From contig NC_071392.1 in assembly GCF_022682495.2 (NCBI RefSeq), positions 71,012,097 through 71,076,096 of the forward strand: a DNA stretch of 64,000 bases, given 5' to 3'. Of the stretch, positions 23,901-36,410 are shown in pieces. Every line of letters starts with the position of its first letter. Within the stretch, counting starts at the first letter, position 1. A program made the translations under genes and the position numbers. The notes under the pieces are model-generated. The model ran no database searches, was not told the origin of the DNA, and saw nothing but the letters and a program-made list of their open reading frames with translations. The DNA comes from Desmodus rotundus. Taxonomy: Eukaryota; Chordata; Mammalia; Chiroptera; Phyllostomidae.

Positions 23901-24719
23901 ATTTAAGTTCTAGTTCATAAGTATAATTTTTAAAAGCTGGGACTCCAGCTCATAGGTAAAGAACAGATGATAGTACTGGGTTTGGATACACAAAATACTG
24001 CTGTTATTTATCCTCATACCCTCATCAATCCTCCCCACCAAGGACAGCATTGTGATATGCTGGAAAGGCAAATTAAAACAATAAAAATAAAAATGGAATG
24101 GATAAGGCAATGAAAATGTTCTAGTGTGCTGAGAATGGTAACTGGCTCTAGAGTCTAAGATTTTAACCTCTTCTCCATACTGCCTTCTGTTACATTGCAC
24201 TGAGATTTTCTTGTTTTGTGTTGTAAATGCACTAGGGTAACTGAACAGAACTGAAAGAAAGCAAGAAGATTTAAAATAGGATTTATAAGAGGAATGTTTG
24301 AAGAGTAATAAAAACAAATAAAAATAATGTCATATACATTGAAGAATTTAAAAAAGAGGTCAGAAGTTAATCCTCATCGAAAGTATTATTGGATAAAATA
24401 TAATGGAATGGAAGTGCTTAAGAAAATTTAAAACAATGATCTGATGTTGAATAGGTAAAATCCAGCTTCCTGAGTTATTTAAAATTAGGTTGAGTAAATC
24501 ACGAGGACTAATATATAGTCAAGGAAATAAGAAAGGCCAACTGAAATGTCTTTTCATATCCAATCCCTTCAAATACTTTTATTGTCATAACTGGAGTTTG
24601 ACATAGTTTACAATCAGAGAAGGCTTATTACTCTAAAACATAGTTTTCCACTTGTAATAAATACTGTACTGGTGTTGTGCACTGCATTTTGTGGTGCATA
24701 ATAATACTAATTGATTCTT
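23901..24719. other. Intergenic, unassigned
   Basis: It includes a 135-codon minus-strand open frame (23910-24317) with low-complexity Phe/Ser/Leu composition and no recognisable domain. I do not support it as a gene. Confidence 0.4.
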
Positions 24720-24918
24720 TTTTAAAAAATATTATCTATTTATTTTTAGACAGAGGGGAAGAGGGGGAGAGAAACATCAATATGCAGTTGCCTGTCACGT
24801 GCCCCCCTCACTGGGGACCTGGCCCGCAACCCAGGCATATGCCCTAACCGGGGATCGAACCAGCCACCCTTTGGTTTGCAGGCCAGCGCTCAATCCACTG
24901 AGCCACACCAGCCAGAGC
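24720..24918 (-). mobile_element. VES-type tRNA-derived SINE
   Basis: The minus-strand copy is well preserved: tRNA-like head at the right end ('ccactgagccacaccagcca' on +), B box 'gggatcgaacc' near 24853, and a tail of 'tttatttttagacagagggg' on the + strand. Confidence 0.92.
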
Positions 24919-25254
24919 ACTAATTGATTCTTCAAGCCTATCTTCTTCCCCACTGTTAGTTTTCCTTTACCATACATAATTAATCAATTTATAATTAGCT
25001 CTTAATATCCACATTTCAGATGAGAGTGGTAACTTAAACCTCTGCCTAATAGTGTTTACAGCAAATATATACACACACACACACAAGCCCTTCTTATTTC
25101 CCAAAAAGGGCTTTTTCTTGCCAGATTGCAAAAGAGCATACTATCTCCTCAAATAACATTATAAAAATGATCTTTGTAATAAAATTCAAAGATGTTAATT
25201 TCTTTATGAAGCTATACATGATCTTCTACAGTCAGAATCAATGTGTATCTTCTT
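24919..25254. other. Intergenic with short (AC)n
   Basis: An (AC)n run of about 16 bases (25070-25085) is the only notable feature. Confidence 0.5.
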
Positions 25255-25990
25255 TTGTTTCCAAAGAACTTTATTAGTTTTTTAATTAAAGAAACAGTTT
25301 TTAATAGCTACCACATCAACATAGTGCAAAATTCCAACAGACCTTGCCTCTCAAAGAAATCTTGCCCAGCCCCTACCCATTCCTCTCCCTCAGCCACCTG
25401 ATCTCTTTCCCGAGGGCGATGTAATCAATTCTTGGGAGACATTCCTCAATATGCAAATTACATATATATGTATATATCCCCTTTTCAGAAAAATAATGGC
25501 AGCATTCTATATACTCTTGCTTTCAAAAAATTTTAAGCATATGTGCAGACATATAAAAATAAATGTATGTCAAAGAATAATTATATCTGGTGAATATCCA
25601 TATCAATATGTAGAGGTAATCTCTTCTTTGTTACAGCTGCATAGTATTCCATTGCATGGAAGTCCATGATTTATTTAACCATTGCCTTAATGATGGACAT
25701 TTGTTTCCAATCTTAGTAATTATAGGCAATGCTTCACTGAATAACATAGAAGCAGAATTTCTAGGTGAAAGGATTTGTGCATTTGTAATTCATATAGAAA
25801 TTTCTAATCTTCTTTTTTCACCAGGAATGCACCATAGGTTTTTACTTTTCCTTCATTACAGACAGTTTGGAGTCAGTTCCTGTACATTTCACCTTGCTCA
25901 AATTTTGTACCTTGCTAAAATGTGTGTGCTTGCACAGAGAGATAGGTGTGATTTGCAAAGCTGGTTTCCAAGCAATTCCTGTAAAGACTG
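25255..25990 (-). mobile_element. Old L1M 3' region
   Basis: The phrase order 'gctgcatagtattccattgc', 'tttatttaaccattgcctta', 'ggacatttgtttccaatctt', 'agaatttctaggtgaaagga' is the minus strand of an old L1 ORF2 end/3' UTR. The last 150 bases are uncertain. Confidence 0.7.
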
Positions 25991-26594
25991 AGGCAGAATT
26001 GTAAATTAAGTCATGTTAACTGGAAACAAAACAATGTGATCCGGCCAAAACCTTCGATCTCTTAAAGTGCCTGTTTTCTACTTCATTCTTGTTCTCTGAC
26101 ATTAAGATCTAGGATCTGGAGAACCAAATCAAAGAATATTCCAGTCCTCAGGTTCATTCTCAGTGCCCCATTCCTGGTTTCTGTCTGCTCACCCTGCCTG
26201 GCACCCCAGCTCTTCTGGTCAATGTCTTGGGTCATATTTTGGGACGAGGGGGTGCTCTTGGCTATGAACATTGAAAAGACTTAAGTAATGTTTTACAGAC
26301 CAAAGATTGCTTCACAGTTCAAAAATGTTAATTAGAAAGCTAAAGATTTAAATCAACTTAATGATATTTTAAGAAGCTCAGTTAAAAACAAGTTGACAGA
26401 GAGAACATTTTATTCAAACATAGTCCTAAGACTTTGTGTGCTTTTCCAAGAAAGCTGTTGATCTTGGTTGTAAGAAATTACGTCTTTAAGGAGTAGTACT
26501 TTTTGACAAAGATTAAGTGTATACTCTTACATAAAGGCTGTTATATTTTCTTTAAGATTGCATTTCTTAAAATGCATTTTTTTACTCAATTTAT
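25991..26594. other. Intergenic, unassigned
   Basis: No recognised feature. Ends at an (ATTT)n run (26585-26609) at the L1 boundary. Confidence 0.4.
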
Positions 26595-29500
26595 TTATTT
26601 ATTTATTTTGTATTTTTAAATTTTTAAATTACAGTCAATATAATACAATATTATATTAGTTTCAGGTGTATAACATAGTGAATAGACATTTGTATAACTT
26701 ATGATCCCCTTGATGAGTCTACTTGCTACCCATCTGAAACCATATATAGTTATTACAGTATTATTTATTATATTCCCTAAGCTGTACTTTACATCCCTGT
26801 GAATATTTTTATAGCTGGCAATTTGCACATCCTAATCCCTTTCCCCATTTTCACCCATTCCTCCAATCCCCCTCCCATTTACAACCATCAAAACATTCTC
26901 TGCATCTATGAGTTTGTTTCTGTTTTGTGCATTTGTTTTGTTTTTTAGATATAAATGATATGGCATTTGTCTTTCTTTGTCTGATTTATTTCACTTAGCA
27001 TAATACCCTCTAATTCATCCATTTTGTAGTACACGGCAAGATTCTTTTTTTATGGCTGAGTAACATTCCATTGTGTGTGTGTATGTATATATATATGTGT
27101 GTGTATACCTATACATACATACATATATACGTATGTATATACATATGTATATACATACGTATATATGTATGTATGTATACATATATATATACATATGTAT
27201 ACACACACACACACATATACACATCTCTTCTTTATCCATTCACCTATTAATGGATATGGATACTTAGGTTGCTTTCATATCTTGGCTATTGTAAATAATG
27301 TGCAATGAACATAGGGATGTATATGTCTGTCTTTTTGAATTAGTGCTTTGGGTTTCTTCCAGTAAATACCCAGAAGTGGAATTGCTAGGTCCTTCTTAGT
27401 CTCTTGTTATAGCCTTTGTTTTAAAGACTATTTTGTCTCATATAAGTATTGCTACTACAGCTTTTTTTGTTTCCATTTTCACAAAATCTTTTCCATCCCT
27501 TTCTTTTCAGTCTGTGTGTATCTTTTGATCTGAAGTGAGTTGCTTCTAGTATGGGTCTTGTTTTCCTATCCATTCAGTCACCCTATGTCTTTTGATTGGT
27601 GTATTTAATCCATTTACATTTAAAGTGATTATTGATATGCAATTATTGCCATTTTATTATTCATATTTATGTTTTTTTCCTTCTTCTTAAAGAAGTTCCT
27701 TTAATATTTTTTATAGTACTAATTTAGTGGTGAGGAACTCCTTTAGCTCTTTCTTGTTTGGGAAGCTCTTCGTCTCTCTTTCAATTTTAAACAATAGCCT
27801 TGCTGGTTAGAGTAATCTTGGATGTAGGTCCTTGCTTTTCATCACTTTGAATATTTTGTGCCAATCCCTCCTATATTGAAATGTTTCTGTTAAGAAATTA
27901 GCTGATAGTTTTATGGGAGTTTTCTTGTAGATAACTAACTGCTTTTCTTTTGCTGCTTTTAAGATTTTCTCTTTGTCTTTAACCTTTGACACTTTAGTTA
28001 TGATATATTTTTGTGTGGGCCTCTGCGGGTTCATCTTGTTTGAGACTCTCTGCACTTTCTGGATTTGTATGTCTATTTCTTTCACTAGGGCAGGTCAGTT
28101 TTCCATGATTATTTCTTTAAATAAGTTCTCATTTTTTGTTCTCTGTCTTCTCCTTCAGGTACTCCTAAGGAGTAAAGGATGTCAAGGTTGGTATGCTTGA
28201 TGTTGCCCCAGAGACCCTTTAAACAATCCCCATTTTTAAAATTATTTTTAAAACTGTACTGTTTGGATTGGATATTTACTGCTATGTTGTCTTCCAAATA
28301 GCTGATTCAGTCATCTGCTTCATCTAATCTACTGTTGATTTCCTCTGATGTGTTCTTCACTTCAGCTATTGTGTCCTGTATTTCTAACTGGTCTTTGTGT
28401 ATGCTCTCTATCTCCTTTTTTATGTTTCTTACCTCTTTGTTAAAGTTCTCACTGAATTCATTAAGCATCTTATAACCAATGTTTTTAACTCTGAATCTGG
28501 TAGATTGCTTGTCTCCATTTTGTTTAGTTGTTTTTCTGGAGTTTTGTTCTGTTCTTTCAATTGGAACATGTTTATTTGTATCCCTATTTTGGCTGCTTTT
28601 CTGTGTTTGTTTCTCTGTATTAGGTAGAGCTGCTATGTATTTCAGTCTTAGTAGAATAACCTTACATAGGTGTCCTGTGGAGCCCAGTGGAGCAGTCTCC
28701 CTAGAAACCCGAGCTGGGTGCTCCAGGTATATCTCTTGTGTGGGTTGTATGTGACCTCCTAATGTAGATGAGCCTTGATTGCCTTTGGCAAGCATGTGGG
28801 AGGGATTGACCCTCAGGCCAACTGGTTGTGAGCACTGGCTCTGACTACAGGGGAGGAGCTGACCCCGTGAAGGAGGATTCCCTTTAGTGGGGCTCTGATG
28901 CCTGCTGAATCTGCCCTTTGGGTATGTCACTTGTGGAGGTGGTTGGGTGGTGCTCTGGTGATGTCTGAAGCTGGCTACTAGGTGTATTGATTCTTGGACC
29001 TCTTGGGAGGGGCTCTGGTACAGGCCAAGTTCAGAAGCCACTGTCTTTGCTCTGTCCAGGGACTTTTGGTATTATCTATAAAGTAATCTGCAGATGGTTC
29101 CCACTTGTGCTGGGTTTGGAGGTGCCTGGGAGAGGCTGAGCTGTGAACCAAGGCTGGCTGACACTAGTGCCAGACTCGGGGTCACTTAGCAAGAGATACG
29201 GGGCATGCCAAAACTAGAAGCTGCTTGTTTGGGATGTGTGAACCTTTGAGAGGTATGTGGGAAGTCTGCAGCAGGAGCTAAGTCAGACAGTTTGGAAAAG
29301 CCACTGTAACTGCTTGGGAGGGCTTGAAAGTTGGGTGGGCCAGGGTCTCAAGGATACACCAGGGCCAGGCAAACAGTTTTGCCAGATTGATGGAGACCCA
29401 AATATGGCACCTGCCTGCACCTGCAGGGGGAGGGCTCAGCAAAAGGCACAATGGCTTCTGCTAGCTTTTCTGTCTGGGAGAAAGCTGCCCTCTTCCTTGC

Positions 29501-29680
29501 TCTCATCCTGAAGCCAGACATTCAGGCCTTCCCTGTCTGTCCCTTGGGCTTTTCAAGCTACTGCTTCACCACTGGAGCTCAGAGTGAGTGAGTCTGTCAG
29601 CAAGTATGTCCTTGTATAGGCCCTTTAATAGGAACACCTGGGATTCTAGAAGCCTTCTGTCTCACTTAGTTCATGGTTAT
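26595..29680 (-). mobile_element. L1 with internal deletion of most of ORF2
   Basis: Minus-strand L1. The 3' UTR and ORF2 end lie at about 26610-27390 ('tttcaggtgtataacatagt', 'atggctgagtaacattccat'). At about 27392 the sequence jumps to the 5' part of ORF2 ('ccttcttagtctcttgttat'); the matching points in the neighbouring L1 are about 31350 and 34700, so around 3 kb of ORF2 is missing. ORF1 follows (about 27800-28620), broken into '[14 protein letters not shown]' and 'FSENFNKEVRNIKKEIES' parts. A Pro/Ser/Gly-rich open frame and 5' UTR extend to about 29680. Confidence 0.85.
27070..27222. repeat. Compound (TG)n/(TA)n/(CA)n microsatellite, self-complementary
   Basis: Starts with TG repeats, continues with TATG/TACA units and ends with CA repeats, so the two ends are complementary and the tract can fold on itself. 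It grew from the 'ccattgtatatatg' site in the L1 3' region. Open frames across it on both strands are artefacts. Confidence 0.9.
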
Positions 29681-30719
29681 GTGTGGTAATTGCACAGGTT
29701 GCTAGGCTGTAACAGCTAGTCAAGATATAGGTAAAGCTCAGCAGGGGGAAGTTTGATGGCATGGATGGGGTGAGAGAAAGAGATCTAGAGGAATTCTAAA
29801 GCAAAATTCTAAAGAACTTTGGGGAAAGGGAGGCCTGGGAAGGTTCCAGGTGAAGGAAGGAGAGTAGGAGAAGCAGACAGCTAATAATTGCCTGGTATGG
29901 GGGGTGGGTCTGGAAAAGATGTCTGGGAGATGCCAAGTGAGGGAATCTTTGCCCAGCAAGCCATGTTGAATTAAGAGAGGGAAAGAGGGTGCCCAGCACT
30001 GTCACCTGCCTGTGTGGGAAGTAGACACTTGAGAAGCACAGAAAAAAGATAAAAGACATAGGCATGTAATTTTACTTATTTATTTTACCTGTACTCTTTG
30101 TGTATGCTCACATTTTATCAGTAGCTCTGTCTGTCACCTCCAATGGAATTTGCATCTCCCATTAAATGGAATTAGGGGAATAATAACATGCAGGGATAGG
30201 AGAAAAGAATCACTTGGTAACTGTAATAAATGAATGAGGACATTCTGTAGCAGTGTAGAAGGGGCTGAACAAAGGGCAAACAATAACCAGTGTAAGCTAT
30301 ATTCTGAGTAAATCCAAAAGCAGGAAGTATTTTGGTAGAATAGATTTCTTTTGTACACCTGTACACATGTATAGCCTTCTCTAACATGACTACATTTTAA
30401 CTTTTTAAACAAGTTTTTTCTATTAATGAAAACATATGCATATTCATTTTCTCACCTTGAGAGTTTTGAGAACCACAATTCCTACTGTATTCATAAAATT
30501 ATATCCCCTTAAAAATACTGTTCTCTATAATTTATTGCTCCAGGGTAATGTATTTCATGTTACTATGTAGAGTCAACTTTTTCATTTTATGTTGTGTAAG
30601 AGTACAGGTATTTATTCAGTGAATGAAGAAAATATTTACCTCCATAGCTCTTAAAAACTAATAATTTTGTACAAGCATTTGCTTAGGATTGAATAAAGTT
30701 TTACAACTTATTGTATTAT
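29681..30719. other. Spacer between two L1 elements
   Basis: No recognised repeat or gene. Open frames of up to 92 codons on the minus strand show no conserved features. Confidence 0.4.
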
Positions 30720-31687
30720 TTTTTAAACAAGTTAAGTTTTTACATTACAGTTGACATTCAATATTTTATATTAGTTTCAGGTGAACAGCATGGTGATCAG
30801 ACAATCAAGTATTTATGAAGTGATCCCTTCAATAATTGTAGTACCCATCTGACACCATAATTATTATATTATTGACTGTATTCCCTATGCTGTACTTCAC
30901 GTCCCCATGGCTGTTTTGTAACTGCCAATTTATACTTCTTAATCCCTTCACATTTTTACTTAGACCCACAACCTCCTCGCCCCCCAACCTGGCAACCCTC
31001 AGTTTGTTATCTGCATCTATGAGTCTGTTTCTATTTTGTTAGTTTATTTTTTTATTATATTCCACATATGAATGAAATCATATGGTAGGTGTCTTTCTCT
31101 GACTGGCTTTAACTTAGCATGATGATCTCCAGGTCTATCCATGCTGTTGCAAAGGGTAAGAGTTTCTTCTATCTTATGGCTGAGTAGTATTCCATTGTAT
31201 AAATGTGCTATGTTTTTTTTATCCACTCATCTACTCATGGGCACTTGGGTTGCTTTCAAATCTTGGCTATTGTAAATAATGCTGCAATGAACAGAGGAGT
31301 GTTTCAGGTTTTTCTATATATTCTCAGAAGTGGAATAGCTGGGTCATAACGTAGCTCCATATTTTATTTTTTGAAGTAACTCCATATTACTTTCCACAGA
31401 GGCTGAACCAATCTGCATTCCCACCAACAGTGCGTGATGGTTCCCTTTTCTCCACATCTTTTCCTGCACCTGTTTGTTAATTTACTGATGATAGCCATTC
31501 TGACAGGTGTGAGGTGATATCTCATTGCAGTTTAAATTTGCATTTCTCTAATTCGTGGTTTTGAGCATTTATTCATGTGTCTATTGGCCACCTGTTTGTC
31601 CTCTTTGGAGTAGTGTCTATTCAGTTACTTTGCACATTTTAAAACTGGATTGTTTGGTTTTTTGGTGTTGAGTTTTAGAAATTCTTT

Positions 31688-31889
31688 TTTTTAAAGATTT
31701 TATTTATTTTTAGAGAGAGGGGAAAGGAGGAAAGAGAGGGAGAGAAACATCAATGTGTGGTTGCCTCTTATGTGCCCTCTACCAGGGACCTGGCCCGCAA
31801 TCCAAGCATGTGCCCTGACTGGGAATTGAACCAGCAACTCTTTGGTTCACAAACCGTCAGTCAATCAACTGCCGCAGCAGCCAGGGAAT
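31688..31889 (-). mobile_element. VES-type SINE inserted in L1 ORF2
   Basis: Minus-strand SINE with 'gggaattgaacc' near 31819 and a 'tttatttttagagagagggg' tail. Flanked by a near-perfect 18-bp duplication (31670-31687 and 31890-31907, one mismatch), which fixes its boundaries and shows it is younger than the L1. Confidence 0.92.
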
Positions 31890-34800
31890 GAGTTTTATAA
31901 ATTCTTTATAAATTTTGGATATTAATCCCTTATCAGATGTATCATTGGTGAATATTTTCTCTTATTTAGTGGATTGTCTTTTCATTTTGTTGGTGGTTTC
32001 CTTTGCTGTGCAAAACCTTTTTAGTTTAATGTAGTACCATTTGTTTATTTTTTCATTTCCCTTGCCCAAGGCAAGGGAAAATGTTGCTATGAAAATGTTC
32101 GAGATTTTATTGCCCTTGTTTTCTTCTAGGGTGTTTTATGGTTTCAAGTCTAACATTTAATTCTTTTATTCATTTGGAGTTTGTTCCTGTGCATAGTGTA
32201 AGAAGTTGGTCTAGTTTCATTTGTTTGCACATATCTGTTCAATTTTCCCAAAACCATTTATTGAACAGACTATCTTTACCCCATTGTATGTTTTTGCCTC
32301 CTTTGTCATTTATTAATTGACCATAAAGGCATGGGTTTATTTTGGGGCTTTCTATTCTGTTCCATTGATCTATATGTCTGTTTTTGATTACTATGTCCTT
32401 GTACTATGTAGTTTAATATCAGATAATGTGATTTCTCCAAATTTGTGTTTCTTAAGATTGCTGTGGCTATTTGGGGTCTTATGTGGTTCTATATAAATTT
32501 TTGGAAAATTTGTTCTAGTTTTGTTAAATACATCATTGGTATCTTGATAGGAATCGCATTAAATCAATAGATTGCTTTGGCTAATATGGACATTTCAATG
32601 ATGTTAATCATTCATGAGAATGGTATATACTTCCACTTATTTGTATCTTCCTAAATGTCTTTCATCAGTGTCTTATAATATTCTAACTACAGGTCATTTA
32701 CATCCTTGATTAAATTTATCCTAGGGCTGTTTTTTTTGATGCAATTGCAAATGAGATCTTTAGTTTCCCTGTCTGATAGTTAATTATTGGTGTATAAAAA
32801 TGAACTACTTTCTGGATATTTATTTTGTCTCTAAGTATTTTATTGAATTCTCTTATTAGTTATTACTTTTTTGTCAGTTATTTATGGTTCTCTATATTCA
32901 GTATCATGTCACCTGCAAATAAAAACAGTTTTACCTCACCTTTCCAATTTGGATGCCTTTCATTTCTTCTTCTTGTTTCACTGCTATGGCTAGGACTTCC
33001 AATACTATGTTGAGTGGTGAAAGCAGACATCCTGTCTTGTTCTCAATCTTGTAGTTTTTGCACATTGAGTATGATGTTGGTTGTTGGTTTGTCATATATG
33101 GCTTTTATTACACTGGGTTATGTTCCCTCTATTCCCACTTTGCTGAGAGTTTTTATCATAAACGGGTGCTGGATTTTTTCAAATGCTTTTTCTGCATCTA
33201 TTGATATGATTACATGGTTTTTATCCTTCATTTTGTTTCTGCTGTGTAAAATATTTATTGATTGCAGATCTTTACCAACCTGGCATCCCCAAAATAAATC
33301 CCACTTGATCATGGTGTATGATCTTTTTGATGTATTGCTAAATCCAGTTTTCTAATATTTTGTTGAGCATTTTAGCATCTATGTTCATTAGGGATATTGG
33401 CCTATAATTTTTATTCTTTGTAGTGCCTTTATCTGGGGTTTTCAAATTAGGATAATGCTGGCCTTGTATAATGGCTTGGAGGTCTTCCCTCCTCTTGAAT
33501 TTTTTGGAATATTTTGAAAATAACAGGTATTAGTTCTTCTTTGAATGTTTGGAAAAGTTTGCCTGTGAAGCCATCTGGTTCAGGACTTTCACTTGCTGGG
33601 ATTTCTTGATAATGCTTTAATTTCACTAGATATAATCTATCTATTCAGATCCTCGGATTCTTTCTAATTCAGTTTTGGAAGATTGTATGCTTCTAGAAAT
33701 TTATCCAGTTCTTCTAGGTTTTTCAGTTTGTTGGCATATAGTTACTTGTAATATTTTCTTACCATCCTCTGTATTTCTTTGGTGTCATTTGTTACTTCTC
33801 TTTCAGTTTTGATTTTATTTATTTAGGTCCTCTTTCTTTATTTCTAGATGAGTCTGGTTAAAATTTCATCAATCTTGTTTATATTTTCAAATCAATGAAC
33901 CAGTTCTTGGTTCATTGATGTTTTGTAGTTTTTTAAAAAAGACTATTTCATTTATTTCTGCTCTGATGATTATTATTTCCTTCCTTCTACACACTTTGGG
34001 CTTTATTTGTTATTGTTTTTCTAGTTTATGTAAGTGTAAAGTTGTGTTATATATTTGAGATGTTTTGAGGTAGGCCTGAAATGCTAGGAATTTCCCTCTT
34101 ATGACAGTTTTTCCTGTATCCCACAGATTTTGGGTTATTGTGTTCTCATTTTTATTTGTCTCATGGTTTCTTTAGATACCTTTCTTGACCTCATTCTTAA
34201 CCCATACATTGTTTAGTAACATGCTGGTTAGCCTTTATGTCTTTGAGTGTTTTTCAGTTTTATTCTTGTGATTGATTTCTAGTTTTATACAATTATGGTC
34301 AAAGAAGATGCTTGATATGATTTCAATCTTTTAAATTTATTGAGACTAGTTTTGTGTCCTAATGTCATCTATCCTAGAAAATGTTCCATGTGCACTGAAA
34401 AACATGTATGTTCTGCTGTTTTGGGGTAAAATGCTCTGAAGATAACAATTAAATCCATCTGATCTAGTGAGTCATCTAAGACCACTGTTTTCTTGTTGAT
34501 TTTCTGTTAGGAAGATCTATCCATTGATGTCAATGGGGGCATTAAAATCTTTTGCTATGACTTTATTACTGTCAGTCTCTGCTTTATGCCTATCAAAATT
34601 TGATTTACATATTTAAGTGCTCCTATATTGAGTACATAAATGTTTACGAGAGTTATATCCTTTGTTTGATTGCTCCTTTTATCATTATGTAGTGTTCTTC
34701 TTTGTCTCTTACTATAACCTTTGTTTTAAATTCTTTTTTTGTCTGATATAAGTATTGCTCCCACAGCTTTTTTTCTTTTCATTTGCATAAAATATTTTTT

Positions 34801-36130
34801 TCCCATCCCTTTACTTTCAGTCTTTGTTTCTTTTGTTCTGAGATGGGTCTATTTTAGACAGTGTGTCTATGAACCTTATTTTCTTATCCATTCAGCCACC
34901 TTATGTCTTTTGATTGAAACATTTAATCCATTTACATTTAAAGTGATTATTGATAGGCATGCAGTTGTTTCCCTTTTATTATTCATATTTATGTTTTTGT
35001 CCTTCATCTTAAAAAAGTCCCTTTAATACTTCTTATAGTAGTGGTTTGGTGGTGATGAACTCCTTTAGCCTTTTATTTTCTGGGAAGCTCTTTTACCACT
35101 CCTTAAATTTTAAATGATAGCTTTGCTGATTAGAGTAATCTTGGTTGTATGTCCTTGATTTTAATCACCTTAAATATTTTGTGCTAATTCCTTCAATCCT
35201 AAAAAGGTTTTGTTGAGAAATCAGCTCCCAGTCTTATGAGAGCTCCCTTGCGGACAACTAACTGCTTTTCTCTTACTGCTGTTAAGATTCTTGGTCTTTA
35301 ACCTTTGGCATTTTAATTATAATGTGTCTTGGTACTGGCCTTTGTGGGTTCATCTTTTTTGGTATTCTCTGTATTTCCTAGACTTGTATGTCTATTTCCT
35401 TTACCAGGGCAGGAACATTTTTAATGTTTATTTCGTCAAGTAGGTTTCTAATCCCTTGCTCTCTCTCTTCTTCTGGTACATGTATGATACAAATGTTGGT
35501 ATGCTTGACATTGTCCTAGAGTTACCTTAAACTATTCTCATTCACTTTAAATCTTTTTCTTTTTGCTTGGTTGTTTTTTTCTACATTGTCTTTCAAATTG
35601 CTGATTCAATTTTCTACTTCATCCAAACTTATTTTTATTTCTTCCAGTGTATTCTTGATGTCAGATATTCTTCCTTCCTGAATGGTCCTTTTTCATGGTT
35701 TCTATATCTATTTTCATGCTGCTTTAGTCCTCCCCAAGTTTCTTGAGCATCCTTGTTACCATTACTTTGAACTCTACATCTGACAAATTGCTTGCCTCTA
35801 TTTCACTTAGCTTTTTTTCTGAAGTTTTCTCCTGTTCTTTCATTGGGGGCCTATTTTCTGTCTCCCCATGTTGGCTGTCTCTTTGTTTCTATGCAGTAGA
35901 TGGATCTGCTATGACTCCAAGTCTTTGTGGGGTGGCCTTATGTAGTCGGTATTCTCTGGGACCCAGTAGTCCAATCTCCTTGATCTCCTGAGATAGTACT
36001 CTAAGTATATTTCTTTTTTGGATTTTGAGGGCCCTCCTGTTGTAATTGAGTCTTGATTGTTGTTGGCCTATTCATATGTGGGATCAGTCCTCAGGTTAGC
36101 TGCCTGTGAGATCACTGTGTTCTGGCTGCC

Positions 36131-36410
36131 AACCAAAAAAAGAAAAGAGAAAACAAAAAAGAAAATAAAGAAACAAAAATATATGATAAGAAATAATAGT
36201 ATATATAAAAACCCATATATTTAAAAATAAAAATAAAATATAAAATTTTAAAAAATAAAAAGGAGGAAAGAATAAGAAAAGCAGAAAGGAAAAACCAGAA
36301 AACAAATAGAAAAGAAAAAGAAAAAAAAACAGAAGAAAAAATTAAGAAATAGAAAAGAAGCAAAATATTAAAAAAAATAAAAATTAAAAAAAGAAAAAAA
36401 TGGGATTCTC
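36131..36410. repeat. A-rich low-complexity tract
   Basis: About 280 bp made almost only of AAAG/AAAT/AAAC units inside the L1 5' region. Its minus strand gives a spurious Phe/Leu-rich open frame. Confidence 0.9.

Noticed and set aside
23910..24317. A 135-codon minus-strand open frame
   Set aside because: Low-complexity composition, no domain, no neighbouring splice or promoter signals.
24720..24918. tRNA-like A and B boxes here and in the other seven SINEs
   Set aside because: They are the tRNA-derived heads of SINEs with long tails and do not form complete tRNA genes.
27015..27308. Tyr/Ile/Val/Cys-rich open frames on both strands
   Set aside because: They are translations of the compound microsatellite.
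28307..29041. A 244-codon minus-strand open frame
   Set aside because: Its C-terminal half is L1 ORF1 coiled coil and the rest is L1 5' region. Not a host gene.
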